Part shown: positions 56,247-64,000 of the stretch, piece after piece
Layout: every line of letters begins with the position of its first letter
Position numbering within the stretch: the stretch's first letter is position 1
DNA from: VSJD01 sp041653875
Lineage (GTDB): Bacteria > Verrucomicrobiota > Kiritimatiellia > JAAZAB01
Assembly (NCBI GenBank): GCA_041653875.1
Contig: JBAZEM010000002.1
Coordinates: 1-64,000, forward strand
DNA: 64,000 bases
Direction of reading: 5' to 3'
Program-made: the position numbers and the translations under genes
The notes under the pieces: model-generated
Databases searched by the model: none
What the model was told of the DNA's origin: nothing
Seen by the model: only the letters and a program-made list of their open reading frames with translations

Positions 56247-57017
56247 CTTAATCGGCCGTTTCAGGCGGCCGAGGAGGCGCAGGAGGCCATCCAGAATAGT
56301 CATGGGGTGCGGCGGACAGCCGGGCACGAAGAGGTCCACCGGCAGGCGCGCGTCGGCGCCGTTGAGCGTTTCGGGCTGATCGCGATACGGTCCGCCGGCA
56401 ATCGCGCAGGCGCCCACCGCAATCACTATGCGCGGCTCGGGCACGGCCTCCCAGGTTTTCATGAGGGCCAGTTCCATGGCGCGGGTCACGGGCCCGGTGA
56501 TCAAGAGGCCGTCGGCATGGCGGGGCGAGGCCACAAACTGAATCCCGAATCGCCCGAGATCATAGACCAGGGTGCCGAGCACGTTGACATCCGCTTCGCA
56601 GGCGTTACAGCCGCCGGCGCTGACCTGGCGCAGTTTCAACGACCGTCCAAAAACATTCAGCATCGCGCCGCGCAAGGCTTCCACCGGCGGAAGGCCGTCC
56701 CGATCGACCAGCAACGCATCCCGCGTGCGGGCGGCCAGGCGGTATTCGCGCGTAAAGGTCAAGGCGCCCGCCGCACAGGCCTGCGCGCAAGCGCCGCAAA
56801 ACAGACAGCGCCCCAGGTCCAGTTGCCAGCCGTCCCTGCCCGCCCGCCGAATGCAGTCGGCGGGACAAACCTCGACGCAGGCGTTGCACCCTTCCTTGCA
56901 CAGGCCGGGTTCGCGGCGCGGGCAGCCGCGGAACCGGGGCGGCATGACCGGTTCGCTCCGGGGATAGTCCGCCGTGCGATGGCCCTGGCGAATACGCGCT
57001 AACAGGATGTTAAACAT
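56238..57017 (-). CDS. Hydrogenase-related complex small subunit fused to a ferredoxin (EhrS-like)
   Basis: 259 residues. The N-terminal part is a 2[4Fe-4S] ferredoxin domain (Cys 40, 44, 47, 51 and 71, 74, 77, 81). The C-terminal part is a NuoB/HycG-like domain holding one [4Fe-4S] cluster: GGCNACEAD (Cys137, 140), VGACAI (Cys204) and PGCPPHP (Cys234). This fusion of a ferredoxin to the small subunit would carry electrons from a soluble donor to the large subunit. AAGGAG precedes the ATG. Last gene of the Ehr-like set, just upstream of atpB. Confidence 0.88.
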   Translation of the reverse strand: MFNILLARIRQGHRTADYPRSEPVMPPRFRGCPRREPGLCKEGCNACVEVCPADCIRRAGRDGWQLDLGRCLFCGACAQACAAGALTFTREYRLAARTRDALLVDRDGLPPVEALRGAMLNVFGRSLKLRQVSAGGCNACEADVNVLGTLVYDLGRFGIQFVASPRHADGLLITGPVTRAMELALMKTWEAVPEPRIVIAVGACAIAGGPYRDQPETLNGADARLPVDLFVPGCPPHPMTILDGLLRLLGRLKRPIKTG

Positions 57018-57032
57018 ACGCTCCTTACGGCA

Positions 57033-57107
57033 TGGCTCAACGGTTCACGGTTGAAATTCACCGCAACAATTAACCGTCGCACCGTGAACCGCTGAACCTC
57101 AGAACCT
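57033..57107. repeat. Word-repeat tract T25, two inverted arms
   Basis: GCTCAACGGTTCACGGTTG (57034-57053) against CACCGTGAACCGCTGAACC (57080-57100). Same words as tract T21. Between the large and small subunit genes. Confidence 0.85.
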
Positions 57108-57115
57108 TGTCATAT

Positions 57116-58642
57116 TCACAAATCGTGGCCGCAATAAGACAGATTGAAACTCTTGTTGCACAGCGGAAAATCGGAGATCGGCTGACGGCGCATCGCCAGG
57201 GTCAGGCCCATCCAGTTATGGAACGATGGATCCACCACCTTGTACCGCCGGAAGCGGCCCTGCGCATCCGTGACCGCCACATGCACGATTTCGCCGCGCC
57301 AGCCTTCGGTCAGAGCGACAACCAAGGCCTCGGGCATAAGCGCGCCGACGGTTGCGGAGATGGGCCCCTCCGGCAAGGCATCCAACTGGGCCATGATAAA
57401 ATCCAGCGAGCGCTGGATTTCCATCCAGCGGACATACGCGCGGGCAAACACGTCCCCCGAAGTCCAGGTGGAAACCGGAATTTGCCCGAAGCAATACATT
57501 CCAAACGGAAACTCATAACGAACATCGCGCTCCAGTCCGCAAGCCCGGGCGACGGGTCCAACCAGGCCCAAGCTCTGGCAATCTTCCGGCGCAAGCGTTC
57601 CGGCCTGTTCGAAGCGCGCCATGACCGACGGCGAGTTCCACAGCAATTCCACCGCGCCGCGGATATCCCGCCCGGCCTGCTCCAGGCGCAGGCGCCATTC
57701 GTTGGCAAGCGCCGCATCCAGATCGAAGGCCACCCCGCCCGGCCGAATCAACCCGCGCCCAAAGCGGTTGCCGCAGATGAGCGCCGTCAGATTGAGCAAA
57801 TCGCCGCGAATCCGGCCGTTAAACGAAGCGGTGGGCAGGAACCCAATGTCACCGGCCAGCGCGCCCAGGTCGCCGACATGGTTGGCCAGGCGCTCCAGTT
57901 CCAGGGCGATGGCGCGCAGGGCCTGGGCGCGTGAAGGCGCCGCGCCCGCGCCCAGGGCTTCCAGCGCCAGGGCATAGGCCGTGGTGTGCCCGATGGTGGT
58001 ATCCCCGGCCAGCGTTTCCATGAAGTGGATGGAGCGCTTGGTTGGCCCGCCGATCAAGGCCCGCTCGACGCCGCGGTGCTGGTAGCCCAATGCGATTTCC
58101 AGATGGAACACCTGCTCGCCATGGCATTGAAAACGGAAATGACCCGGCTCGATGATGCCGGCATGCACCGGGCCCACGGCCACTTCATGAATTTCCTCGC
58201 CGGTCATCTGGAAAAAATCGATCGTTCCGGGCGGGGACGATTCCGCCGGCGTCTGCGGCCACACTGCGGAGCGCTTGCCGAACGGCGCATGGGAGCGTAG
58301 CGGTTTAAGCCAGGGATGGCCCTGCGGAAAAACGCCCCACTGCTCGGCCACTTCACGCTCGAACAAATGCGCCTGGGGACAATCGGGGGTCAGCGCCGGA
58401 TAGGCGGCGCCCGGGAGCGTGGTCAGCGCCGCGAGCACGCCGCGTTCGGCGTGCGCCAGGATGGCGACCAGTTCGATTTCGGCGGACGGCGTTTCCATGC
58501 CGAAAAGCGCCGCCAGCCGCGCGCCCCGCTCCACATCCTGAATCACGGTTTCCCGAAACGCGGCCGCGGGAACGCAGGGCAGACGGTCGAAGCGCACCGG
58601 GGCGCCGGGGTGAAAGATCAAAGGCTGGGTGACGCCATTCAC
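57116..58642 (-). CDS. Hydrogenase-related complex large subunit without NiFe ligands (EhrL-like)
   Basis: 508 residues. N-terminal NuoC-like part (about 20-125, EREVAEQWGVFPQGHPWLKPL), then a NuoD/HycE-like part. In [NiFe] enzymes two CxxC motifs bind the metal. Here the first position reads GDTT (213-216, in ETLAGDTTIGHTTAY) and the last reads DPSFHN (471-476), so all four cysteines are replaced. The protein therefore cannot be a normal hydrogenase and fits the Ehr group. The GTG start at 58642 overlaps the upstream stop (GTGA) and has GGAGG upstream. Confidence 0.9.
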   Translation of the reverse strand: MNGVTQPLIFHPGAPVRFDRLPCVPAAAFRETVIQDVERGARLAALFGMETPSAEIELVAILAHAERGVLAALTTLPGAAYPALTPDCPQAHLFEREVAEQWGVFPQGHPWLKPLRSHAPFGKRSAVWPQTPAESSPPGTIDFFQMTGEEIHEVAVGPVHAGIIEPGHFRFQCHGEQVFHLEIALGYQHRGVERALIGGPTKRSIHFMETLAGDTTIGHTTAYALALEALGAGAAPSRAQALRAIALELERLANHVGDLGALAGDIGFLPTASFNGRIRGDLLNLTALICGNRFGRGLIRPGGVAFDLDAALANEWRLRLEQAGRDIRGAVELLWNSPSVMARFEQAGTLAPEDCQSLGLVGPVARACGLERDVRYEFPFGMYCFGQIPVSTWTSGDVFARAYVRWMEIQRSLDFIMAQLDALPEGPISATVGALMPEALVVALTEGWRGEIVHVAVTDAQGRFRRYKVVDPSFHNWMGLTLAMRRQPISDFPLCNKSFNLSYCGHDL

Positions 58643-60120
58643 AGCTTGCCCTCCACGATGTGCGCCGCGCGCAAAAGCAGATCGCGATACCACGCAGGCA
58701 TCCACAGGCCCGCGGCCAGCAAAATCAAGAGCGAACCCGCGACCAGAATCATGTCCGCTACGCCGGCGGCGGGCGTTGGCGTTGGGTGTTCCGGCTCGCC
58801 CCAGGCCATGGCCATGGCGTGTTTCAACATCCCCATAAAAATCACGCCCGCGCCCGCCAGGAACAAGGCCAGCGCCACATAGGCGCGGCCATCCATGGCC
58901 GCAAAGATAATTTGCAATTCGCTCATGAACAGCGCGAACGGCGCGACGCCGATCAGCGCCAGGAACGAGCCCAAGAGACCGATCCCCCAGACCGGGTGCG
59001 CTCTCAACGTGCCCCGGATATTGGCGATCGCATGCGTGCCGTAAATTTGCCCAATGCGCCCGGCCGAGAAGAACGCCAGCGTCTTGGCGATCGCATGGTT
59101 GAAGACATGGAAGAGCGCCGCGAAAACGCCGAACCCGCCCAACCCCACCCCCAGACTGATGATGCCGAGATGCTCGACACTGCAATAGGCCAGCAGGCGT
59201 TTGACATCCTTCTGGAACAAAATAAAGGCGGTGGCCACAAGGATCGAAATCAGACCGAACAATTGGAGCAAACGCAAACTCCAGCCCGAGCCGCCGGTGG
59301 CGACCTCGACGATGGCCACATAGCGCAAAATACAATAAAAGGCCGTATTCAGCATGAATCCCGAAAAGAGCGCCGAAACCGGGGCCGGGGCCTGACTATG
59401 CGCATCGGGCAGCCAGTTATGCATCGGCGCCAAACCCGCCTTGGCGCCATAGCCCACCAGCAAGAACAGGAACGCCAGCTTGAGCAAAGGCAGGTTCATC
59501 TGCGCGGCGGCGGCGCGCATTTGGGTCCATAGCATCACGTCGGAACCGGAAATCGGCAACCCGCGCGCGGCGGCCACCGCCAACAGGGTGCCCATGAAAG
59601 CGCAAGCCACACCCACCGAGCACATGAGCAGATATTTCCACATGGCCTCCAGCGAAGCCGCCGTCCGGTGCACGCAGATCAGGAAGGCCGTCATCAGGGT
59701 GGTGGCTTCCATGCCGATCCACATGGCGCCGATGTTGTTGGAGATAATGACCAGCGCCATGGCGGACAGCGCGCCGCACCACAGGATGCCAAACCGCCTA
59801 ATCTGGCGCGGGCTAAGAAGCCCCTCCGCGAGTTCGTGCCGAAAATAGCCGGCGGCGTAAACCGTGCTGAGCAAATAAACAAGCAGGAGGATTGCCAGAT
59901 GATAGGCCGAGAGCGCGTCCAAATAAAACCAGCCCCAGGCCGCCGAGTCGGGCGCGCCCGAAAAAACGCCGCTCACCAGGAACACGCCCACAGCCGCCTC
60001 CAGGACGGCCAACCCGATCAAGACCGTCAACACCGCGCGCGGCGCGCGCAGGAGCGCGCACATGCCCGCGCCGGCCACGGGCAGGAGCAACAATATCCAA
60101 AAATAATGAACGACTGACAT
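58639..60120 (-). CDS. Proton/ion-translocating membrane subunit, HyfF/NuoM-NuoN type
   Basis: 493 residues, about 14 TM helices of the Mrp-antiporter family. Conserved charged residues are visible: Glu in GMEATTLMTAF, Lys in GYGAKAGLAPMHNWLPDAHS, and DVKRLLAYCSVEHLGI. As in HyfF and EhrD it would be one of the ion-pumping subunits of the complex. Coupled to the large subunit gene by a four-base overlap. Confidence 0.9.
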   Translation of the reverse strand: MSVVHYFWILLLLPVAGAGMCALLRAPRAVLTVLIGLAVLEAAVGVFLVSGVFSGAPDSAAWGWFYLDALSAYHLAILLLVYLLSTVYAAGYFRHELAEGLLSPRQIRRFGILWCGALSAMALVIISNNIGAMWIGMEATTLMTAFLICVHRTAASLEAMWKYLLMCSVGVACAFMGTLLAVAAARGLPISGSDVMLWTQMRAAAAQMNLPLLKLAFLFLLVGYGAKAGLAPMHNWLPDAHSQAPAPVSALFSGFMLNTAFYCILRYVAIVEVATGGSGWSLRLLQLFGLISILVATAFILFQKDVKRLLAYCSVEHLGIISLGVGLGGFGVFAALFHVFNHAIAKTLAFFSAGRIGQIYGTHAIANIRGTLRAHPVWGIGLLGSFLALIGVAPFALFMSELQIIFAAMDGRAYVALALFLAGAGVIFMGMLKHAMAMAWGEPEHPTPTPAAGVADMILVAGSLLILLAAGLWMPAWYRDLLLRAAHIVEGKL

Positions 60121-60141
60121 GGCAAATTCAGCCTTTCAAGA

Positions 60142-60247
60142 AGGAATTCAGAAGTCAGTAGTCAGAATTCAGAATGAGGAAAGAGGAAGACCTGTATGCC
60201 ATTCCGGATTCTGTATTCTGACTACTGACTTCTGACTACTGACTTCT
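60142..60247. repeat. Word-repeat tract T26, two inverted arms
   Basis: GAATTCAGAAGTCAGTAGTC words (60142-60178) against TTCTGACTACTGACTTCTG words (60203-60247). Between the HyfF-like and HyfE-like genes of one operon. Confidence 0.9.
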
Positions 60248-60253
60248 TTCGAA

Positions 60254-60892
60254 TCAGCCTTTCAACTGATCCAACTGGTCCACGTTAATATGATCGAATT
60301 CGCGGCTGATATGATCGATGGCAATCCCCATGATGAATACGGCCACGAACACATCCAGCAGGACTCCCAGTTCCACCAGCCAGTGAATATGGCCAACGAC
60401 AGTCAAGCCGAACGAATAAATGCCATTTTCGAGCGCCAGGAATCCCAGCACCTGGGTCAAGGCCTTGCGCCGGGCAATGATCAGAAACAGCCCCGTGAAC
60501 ATCATAAAGAACGCCGCGGCCAGACTGAGCGTCGAAATGCCCACCCCAATCTCATGCAGCCGATCCGCCAGCCAGAATGCCAGAATCAGCAGGGCGATGC
60601 CCAACGCCAACGACAGCGAATATCCCACCAGCGGCTCCATTTCGCGGCGCACATTGGCCTCGCGCATGGAGCGATTCAAAAGCACGGGGAACACGATCCC
60701 TTTGAGTCCCATGGTCAACGCCGCCAGAAACACCGCGCGCCCCGCCCAGGACGATTCCATGACCAACAACGGCAGAAAGCTCAAGGCCGCACCCTGCATC
60801 GCGACCATCCGGATACTGGAGCGCAGCAGACTCGATCCCAGTAAAACCAGGCCCGTCAGAACCAGAAAAACGAACAACGTCTCAAGGCCCAT
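60254..60892 (-). CDS. HyfE-like membrane subunit
   Basis: 212 residues with about six to seven TM helices. FLALENGIYSFGLTV and the Glu/Asn pattern in that helix are typical of HyfE, a NuoK-like subunit found only in group 4 hydrogenases and Ehr complexes. AGGAG precedes the ATG at 60892; 11 bases from the preceding gene. Confidence 0.88.
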   Translation of the reverse strand: MGLETLFVFLVLTGLVLLGSSLLRSSIRMVAMQGAALSFLPLLVMESSWAGRAVFLAALTMGLKGIVFPVLLNRSMREANVRREMEPLVGYSLSLALGIALLILAFWLADRLHEIGVGISTLSLAAAFFMMFTGLFLIIARRKALTQVLGFLALENGIYSFGLTVVGHIHWLVELGVLLDVFVAVFIMGIAIDHISREFDHINVDQLDQLKG

Positions 60893-60903
60893 GGCCCCAT
60901 CTC

Positions 60904-61815
60904 CTATTTAATGATCAGCATCAGCGCCAGCGCGGCCAGGGCCAGGGCGCCCATCAACAGCTGCGGCACGCGCGTCAGGCGCAGGCGCGCCATGGCGCCT
61001 TCGATCAAGCCGATCCCGACCGCCAGGATCAGCATCCCGCCCAGGAACACCAGCGCATCCTGCCACGCCACTCCATATCGAATTGGGGTCAGCAAACTCA
61101 CCAACAACGCGCTCATGACCCAGAGCTTCAGCGCCGCGCCATATAAAATCAGGGCCAGGTCCGGACCGCCATGGTCGAGCACCATGACTTCATGGATCAT
61201 GGTAAGTTCCAGGTGGGTATTGGGATCGTCCACGGGAATGCGCGCGTTTTCCGCCAGCAGGACGACCAGCCAGGCCGCGGCGATAAGCGCCAGCGCCGGC
61301 CCCGCCGCCAGCCAGGTCGCGGCCGAAATACCCGGTAGAATTGTCGAGAGCGACAGGGCATCCGTGGCGCGCGCGAGGCCCAGCATCCCCAGCAGGAAAG
61401 CTGGCTCCGCCAGGGCCGAGAAAAACACCTCGCGTCCGGCGCCCATGCCCTCGAAACTCGATCCGGTGTCCAGCGCCGCGAGCACCGTCACAAAACGCAT
61501 AAGCCCAAGCCAGTAGGCGAACAGCACCAGGTCGCCGCCGAACGCCAGGACCGCGCCGGATTTGCCGAAGGGCGTCAACAAGAGCGCGCCCAGCACGGCC
61601 GCCAAACCGATCGGCGGTCCGGCCCGAAAGACCCAGGTCGTCGCGCGGCTATATACGGCGCCCTTGCGCAGAAGTTTCCAGAGATCGAAATACAACTGCA
61701 GGAGCGGCGCGCCGGCGCGTCCGGCGATGCGCGCCTTGGTGCGGTTGATCGCACCCAGCAGGAGCGGCGCCAGGACCAGCGCAACGGCCATGTGTATCCA
61801 GGAAATCGCGTTCAT
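60904..61815 (-). CDS. NuoH/HyfC-like membrane subunit
   Basis: 303 residues with eight TM helices. It links the soluble arm to the pump: DLWKLLRKG near the N terminus and ENARIPVDDPNTHLELTMIHE, which corresponds to the NuoH charged loop of complex I. The ATG at 61815 overlaps the stop of the upstream antiporter-like gene (ATGA). The longer open frame upstream is a shadow of that gene. Confidence 0.92.
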   Translation of the reverse strand: MNAISWIHMAVALVLAPLLLGAINRTKARIAGRAGAPLLQLYFDLWKLLRKGAVYSRATTWVFRAGPPIGLAAVLGALLLTPFGKSGAVLAFGGDLVLFAYWLGLMRFVTVLAALDTGSSFEGMGAGREVFFSALAEPAFLLGMLGLARATDALSLSTILPGISAATWLAAGPALALIAAAWLVVLLAENARIPVDDPNTHLELTMIHEVMVLDHGGPDLALILYGAALKLWVMSALLVSLLTPIRYGVAWQDALVFLGGMLILAVGIGLIEGAMARLRLTRVPQLLMGALALAALALMLIIK

Positions 61816-63797
61816 AAACAACTCGCGTACCAGATCAACAAGGCCACCAGGGTGGCCGCGATATATAGAATGTACACTTGCAGACGGCCATGCTGGATCC
61901 AGCGCAGGGAGGCCAGCGCCCAGCGAATCTGCGCAAACACGGGCCGGAAAATAAGTTCCCGGAAACCGTCCGGCGTTTCCGTGGTCATAAACGCGGCATC
62001 GGGAAAATAGCCTTGCGGCAGCGAGCGGTGGCGCTCCGTGCGCAGTATCCAGCGGAAGGCATCCACGAACCACAGCGCGAAGGAAGAACCGGTATATTGC
62101 ATGCGCGGCGTCGGCGCCGCGTAGCCGCAACCCCAGGTCGGCGCGAAGCGCACCGGCCGGTTTTTCAAAAGCCGCCGGCGGATAAACCCAAGCAGGACCA
62201 CCACGCCGGCGGCCGCCGCAAAACCGATCGTTACTTCCATCAGCAACATCATGGATCGGCCCGTGGCGCTGAAGACCTGCGCGGCCGGCACGCCGGCCAG
62301 ATCGGCGATCGCCGGCTTCAGGGCGGCCACGGCCCACGGCGCGCCGAATCCGATCAGGACGCAGGCGGCGGCCAGTATAATCATCGGCAGACGCATACTC
62401 CAACCGCACTCATGGGCCTGGCGCGCCGCATCCGTGCGCGGCTCGCCGAGGAACACAATTCCGAATGCCTTCGCAAAACAGGCGGCGGCCAGTCCCCCAA
62501 TCAGGGCCAGGCCGGCCACGATGCCGACCGCCGGCAAGGGGTTCGCCATACCGCCCGGCAGGCAGGCGATCAACGCGCCGTAATACACCAAAAATTCGCC
62601 GACAAACCCATTGAGCGGCGGCAACCCGGCGATCGCCGCCGACCCGATAATAAACGTCAAGGCTGTCCACGGCATGATCTTGGCCAAACCACCGAGCCGA
62701 TCCATATCGCGCGTGCCTGTGCTATGGGCCACGGCGCCCGCGCCGAGGAACAACAATCCCTTGAACAACGCGTGATTGACCACATGCAAAAGCGCGCCGC
62801 CGAATCCCAGTTGAGCCACCAGCGGATGGCCCATGCTCAGGCCAAGGACCCCAAGTCCAAGACCCAGGGCGATAATGCCGATATTTTCGACACTGCAGTA
62901 GGCCAGCAAACGCTTTAAATCGTGCTGGGCCAAGGCATAAACCACCCCCAGAATACCGGAAGAGAGCCCGATCCCAACGAGCGTCCAGCCCCACCAGACG
63001 GGCGGATTCCCCAGCAGGATCAGAGTGCGCACCAGGCCGTAAATGCCGGTTTTGATCATGATCCCGGAAAGCACCGCCGACACATGGCTGGGCGCCGCCG
63101 GATGCGCCTCCGGCAGCCAGACGTGCAACGGCATGAAGCCGGCTTTCGTGCCAAACCCAATCACCGCCAGAAGGAAGGCGGCATTGGCGATAGTCTGGGG
63201 CATTGCGCCGATGCAGTCGAAATCGAACGAGTGGGCTTCGCGCGCCAGCAGGGCGAAGAAAATCAAAAGAAAGGCCGCTCCCAAATGGGTCGCCACGAGG
63301 TACAACCATCCGGCTTCGCGCGCTTCTTTTTTATCGTGCTCGAAAACGACCAGGAAAAAAGACGCCAGCGACATGCCTTCCCAGGCCATGAGGAAGAGGA
63401 GTCCATTACGCGCCACCACCACCAAGATCAGGCAAGCCGTCAGCAGGTTGAAGCAGAACCAGGAAAACCCGATGGCGCGCTTGCCCCAGAACGGCCGCAG
63501 GTATGAGCCGCCGTAAAGCGCCGCCAGGGCCGTGATCAGGAAGATCGGAATCAGGAACACGGCGGAAACGGCGTCGAGGCCGATATGCAAGGAACCGCCC
63601 GGCATGCTCCAGGGCATGACGAACGATTCGTTCGCGCCGGTCAGCAGGATGCGGAGGCTGGGAATCAAGCCCGCCAGACCGGCCAGCATCGCGCCGCCGA
63701 CGCCGCAGAGGGTGGCCAAGCGCGGGGCGCGCGCCAGCAGAAAAGCGGCCAAAGCGCTCGCCACCAGGAGGCCGATGGCAATCAGGACCAGGCTCAT
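61812..63797 (-). CDS. HyfB/NuoL-like antiporter subunit
   Basis: 661 residues, about 16 TM helices. Conserved pump residues: Glu in AWEGMSLASFFLVVFE, Lys in GFGTKAGFMPLHVWLPEAHP, and DLKRLLAYCSVENIGI. The C-terminal extension after the core resembles the lateral arm of HyfB/NuoL. It is the largest ion-pumping subunit of the set. Confidence 0.92.
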   Translation of the reverse strand: MSLVLIAIGLLVASALAAFLLARAPRLATLCGVGGAMLAGLAGLIPSLRILLTGANESFVMPWSMPGGSLHIGLDAVSAVFLIPIFLITALAALYGGSYLRPFWGKRAIGFSWFCFNLLTACLILVVVARNGLLFLMAWEGMSLASFFLVVFEHDKKEAREAGWLYLVATHLGAAFLLIFFALLAREAHSFDFDCIGAMPQTIANAAFLLAVIGFGTKAGFMPLHVWLPEAHPAAPSHVSAVLSGIMIKTGIYGLVRTLILLGNPPVWWGWTLVGIGLSSGILGVVYALAQHDLKRLLAYCSVENIGIIALGLGLGVLGLSMGHPLVAQLGFGGALLHVVNHALFKGLLFLGAGAVAHSTGTRDMDRLGGLAKIMPWTALTFIIGSAAIAGLPPLNGFVGEFLVYYGALIACLPGGMANPLPAVGIVAGLALIGGLAAACFAKAFGIVFLGEPRTDAARQAHECGWSMRLPMIILAAACVLIGFGAPWAVAALKPAIADLAGVPAAQVFSATGRSMMLLMEVTIGFAAAAGVVVLLGFIRRRLLKNRPVRFAPTWGCGYAAPTPRMQYTGSSFALWFVDAFRWILRTERHRSLPQGYFPDAAFMTTETPDGFRELIFRPVFAQIRWALASLRWIQHGRLQVYILYIAATLVALLIWYASCL

Positions 63798-63798
63798 A

Positions 63799-64000
63799 TC
63801 ATGAGCCCCTTTCCTCCGTCGCCCCGCGCCCGCGCTGAAACAGCGCGAATAGAATTGTCAAGAGCCCCAACACACCGAGGGTCACGACCGCCACCGCCAG
63901 ATTGCCTTTTTTAAGAATGGCATAGATGGCCGCGGCGATCAGAGTGTAACGGAGCGCGTAACTGGCGATGACAACCAGCAGAGCCTTGGCGCGCCGGCCG
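63799..64000 (-). CDS. Membrane protein, 3' end only
   Basis: The last ~66 codons of a gene running off the window edge. Two hydrophobic helices (VVIASYALRYTLIAAAIYAIL and VTLGVLGLLTILFALF, shortened here by the 20-residue limit where needed) end in a basic tail RGRGATEERGS. The YALR helix recalls AtpI-like proteins, but the part visible is too short to decide. It ends two bases before the HyfB-like start, so it belongs to the same operon. Confidence 0.6.
   Translation of the reverse strand, partial: GRRAKALLVVIASYALRYTLIAAAIYAILKKGNLAVAVVTLGVLGLLTILFALFQRGRGATEERGS

Noticed and set aside
57116..58642. Functional [NiFe] hydrogenase
   Set aside because: Neither CxxC metal-binding motif is present in the large subunit.
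60142..60247. Ordinary intrinsic terminator
   Set aside because: The arms pair only imperfectly over a ~25-base spacer, there is no T run, and the tract lies inside an operon.

Overview
The window looks like a GC-rich chromosomal segment of an uncultured PVC-group bacterium (Lentisphaerota/Kiritimatiellota side). The best sequence clue is the 16S rRNA gene: at 15539-15556 it carries the exact variant of the EUB338 target that I recall as typical of Lentisphaera-like lineages (EUB338-IV). The gene content also fits an anaerobic or facultative PVC member: a Ser/Thr kinase with 21-residue leucine-rich repeats, an FHA-bearing Tad pilus ATPase and an Ehr-type hydrogenase-related complex. The exact taxon is inferred, not proven.

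Layout. 1-10.3 kb: a stand-alone glutamine amidotransferase, a phosphoribosyltransferase, uvrB, a short-chain acyl-CoA dehydrogenase, a large hybrid histidine kinase and its probable response regulator. 10.3-16.2 kb: a complete rRNA operon on the minus strand (promoter with AT-rich upstream region, boxA-like leader, 16S, tRNA-Ala, tRNA-Ile, 23S, 5S, terminator). 16.3-20.3 kb: pyrF, guaA, nadA. 20.5-27.5 kb: an unknown membrane protein, tRNA-Ser(TGA) with recombinase and vapBC remnants beside it, rtcB, a DEAD-box helicase and a family 2 glycosyltransferase. 27.7-32.8 kb: thrC translationally coupled to a 1224-residue Ser/Thr kinase-LRR membrane protein. 32.8-41.9 kb, divergent from the kinase: a Tad/Flp pilus locus (two Flp-type pilins, two TadE-like and one TadG-like pseudopilin, an unknown anchored protein, CpaB, FHA-TadA, TadB, TadC). 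42-48.2 kb, minus strand: a transporter, then truA, ruvX, manC, coaX, birA and nadC. 48.5 kb: a GAF plus degenerate GGDEF protein. 49.6-64 kb, minus strand: an F1Fo ATP synthase operon (atpB-E-F-H-A-G-D-C) directly downstream of a six-gene Ehr-like membrane complex.

The outstanding feature is repeat DNA. About 28 tracts of short degenerate 'words' (roughly 8-11 bases, repeated with substitutions) occur through the window. They are usually arranged as two arms that are imperfect reverse complements around a spacer. The same words recur at unlinked loci. The tracts sit at gene boundaries, supply stop codons and C-terminal residues for many genes, bracket both spacer tRNAs in the rRNA operon, encode the leader region of three pilin-like proteins, and are inserted in frame in the ATPase and receiver domains of the histidine kinase. 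A second family of GTAGCC-type palindromic repeats is dispersed as well, and one copy-like segment may sit inside the active-site lid of PyrF.

Functional links. The kinase and the FHA domain of TadA could form a phospho-threonine switch on pilus assembly. The Ehr-like complex lacks the NiFe ligands, and the adjacent ATP synthase has a c subunit with a Na+-type ligand pattern, so the two may share an ion circuit. Both ideas are inference.
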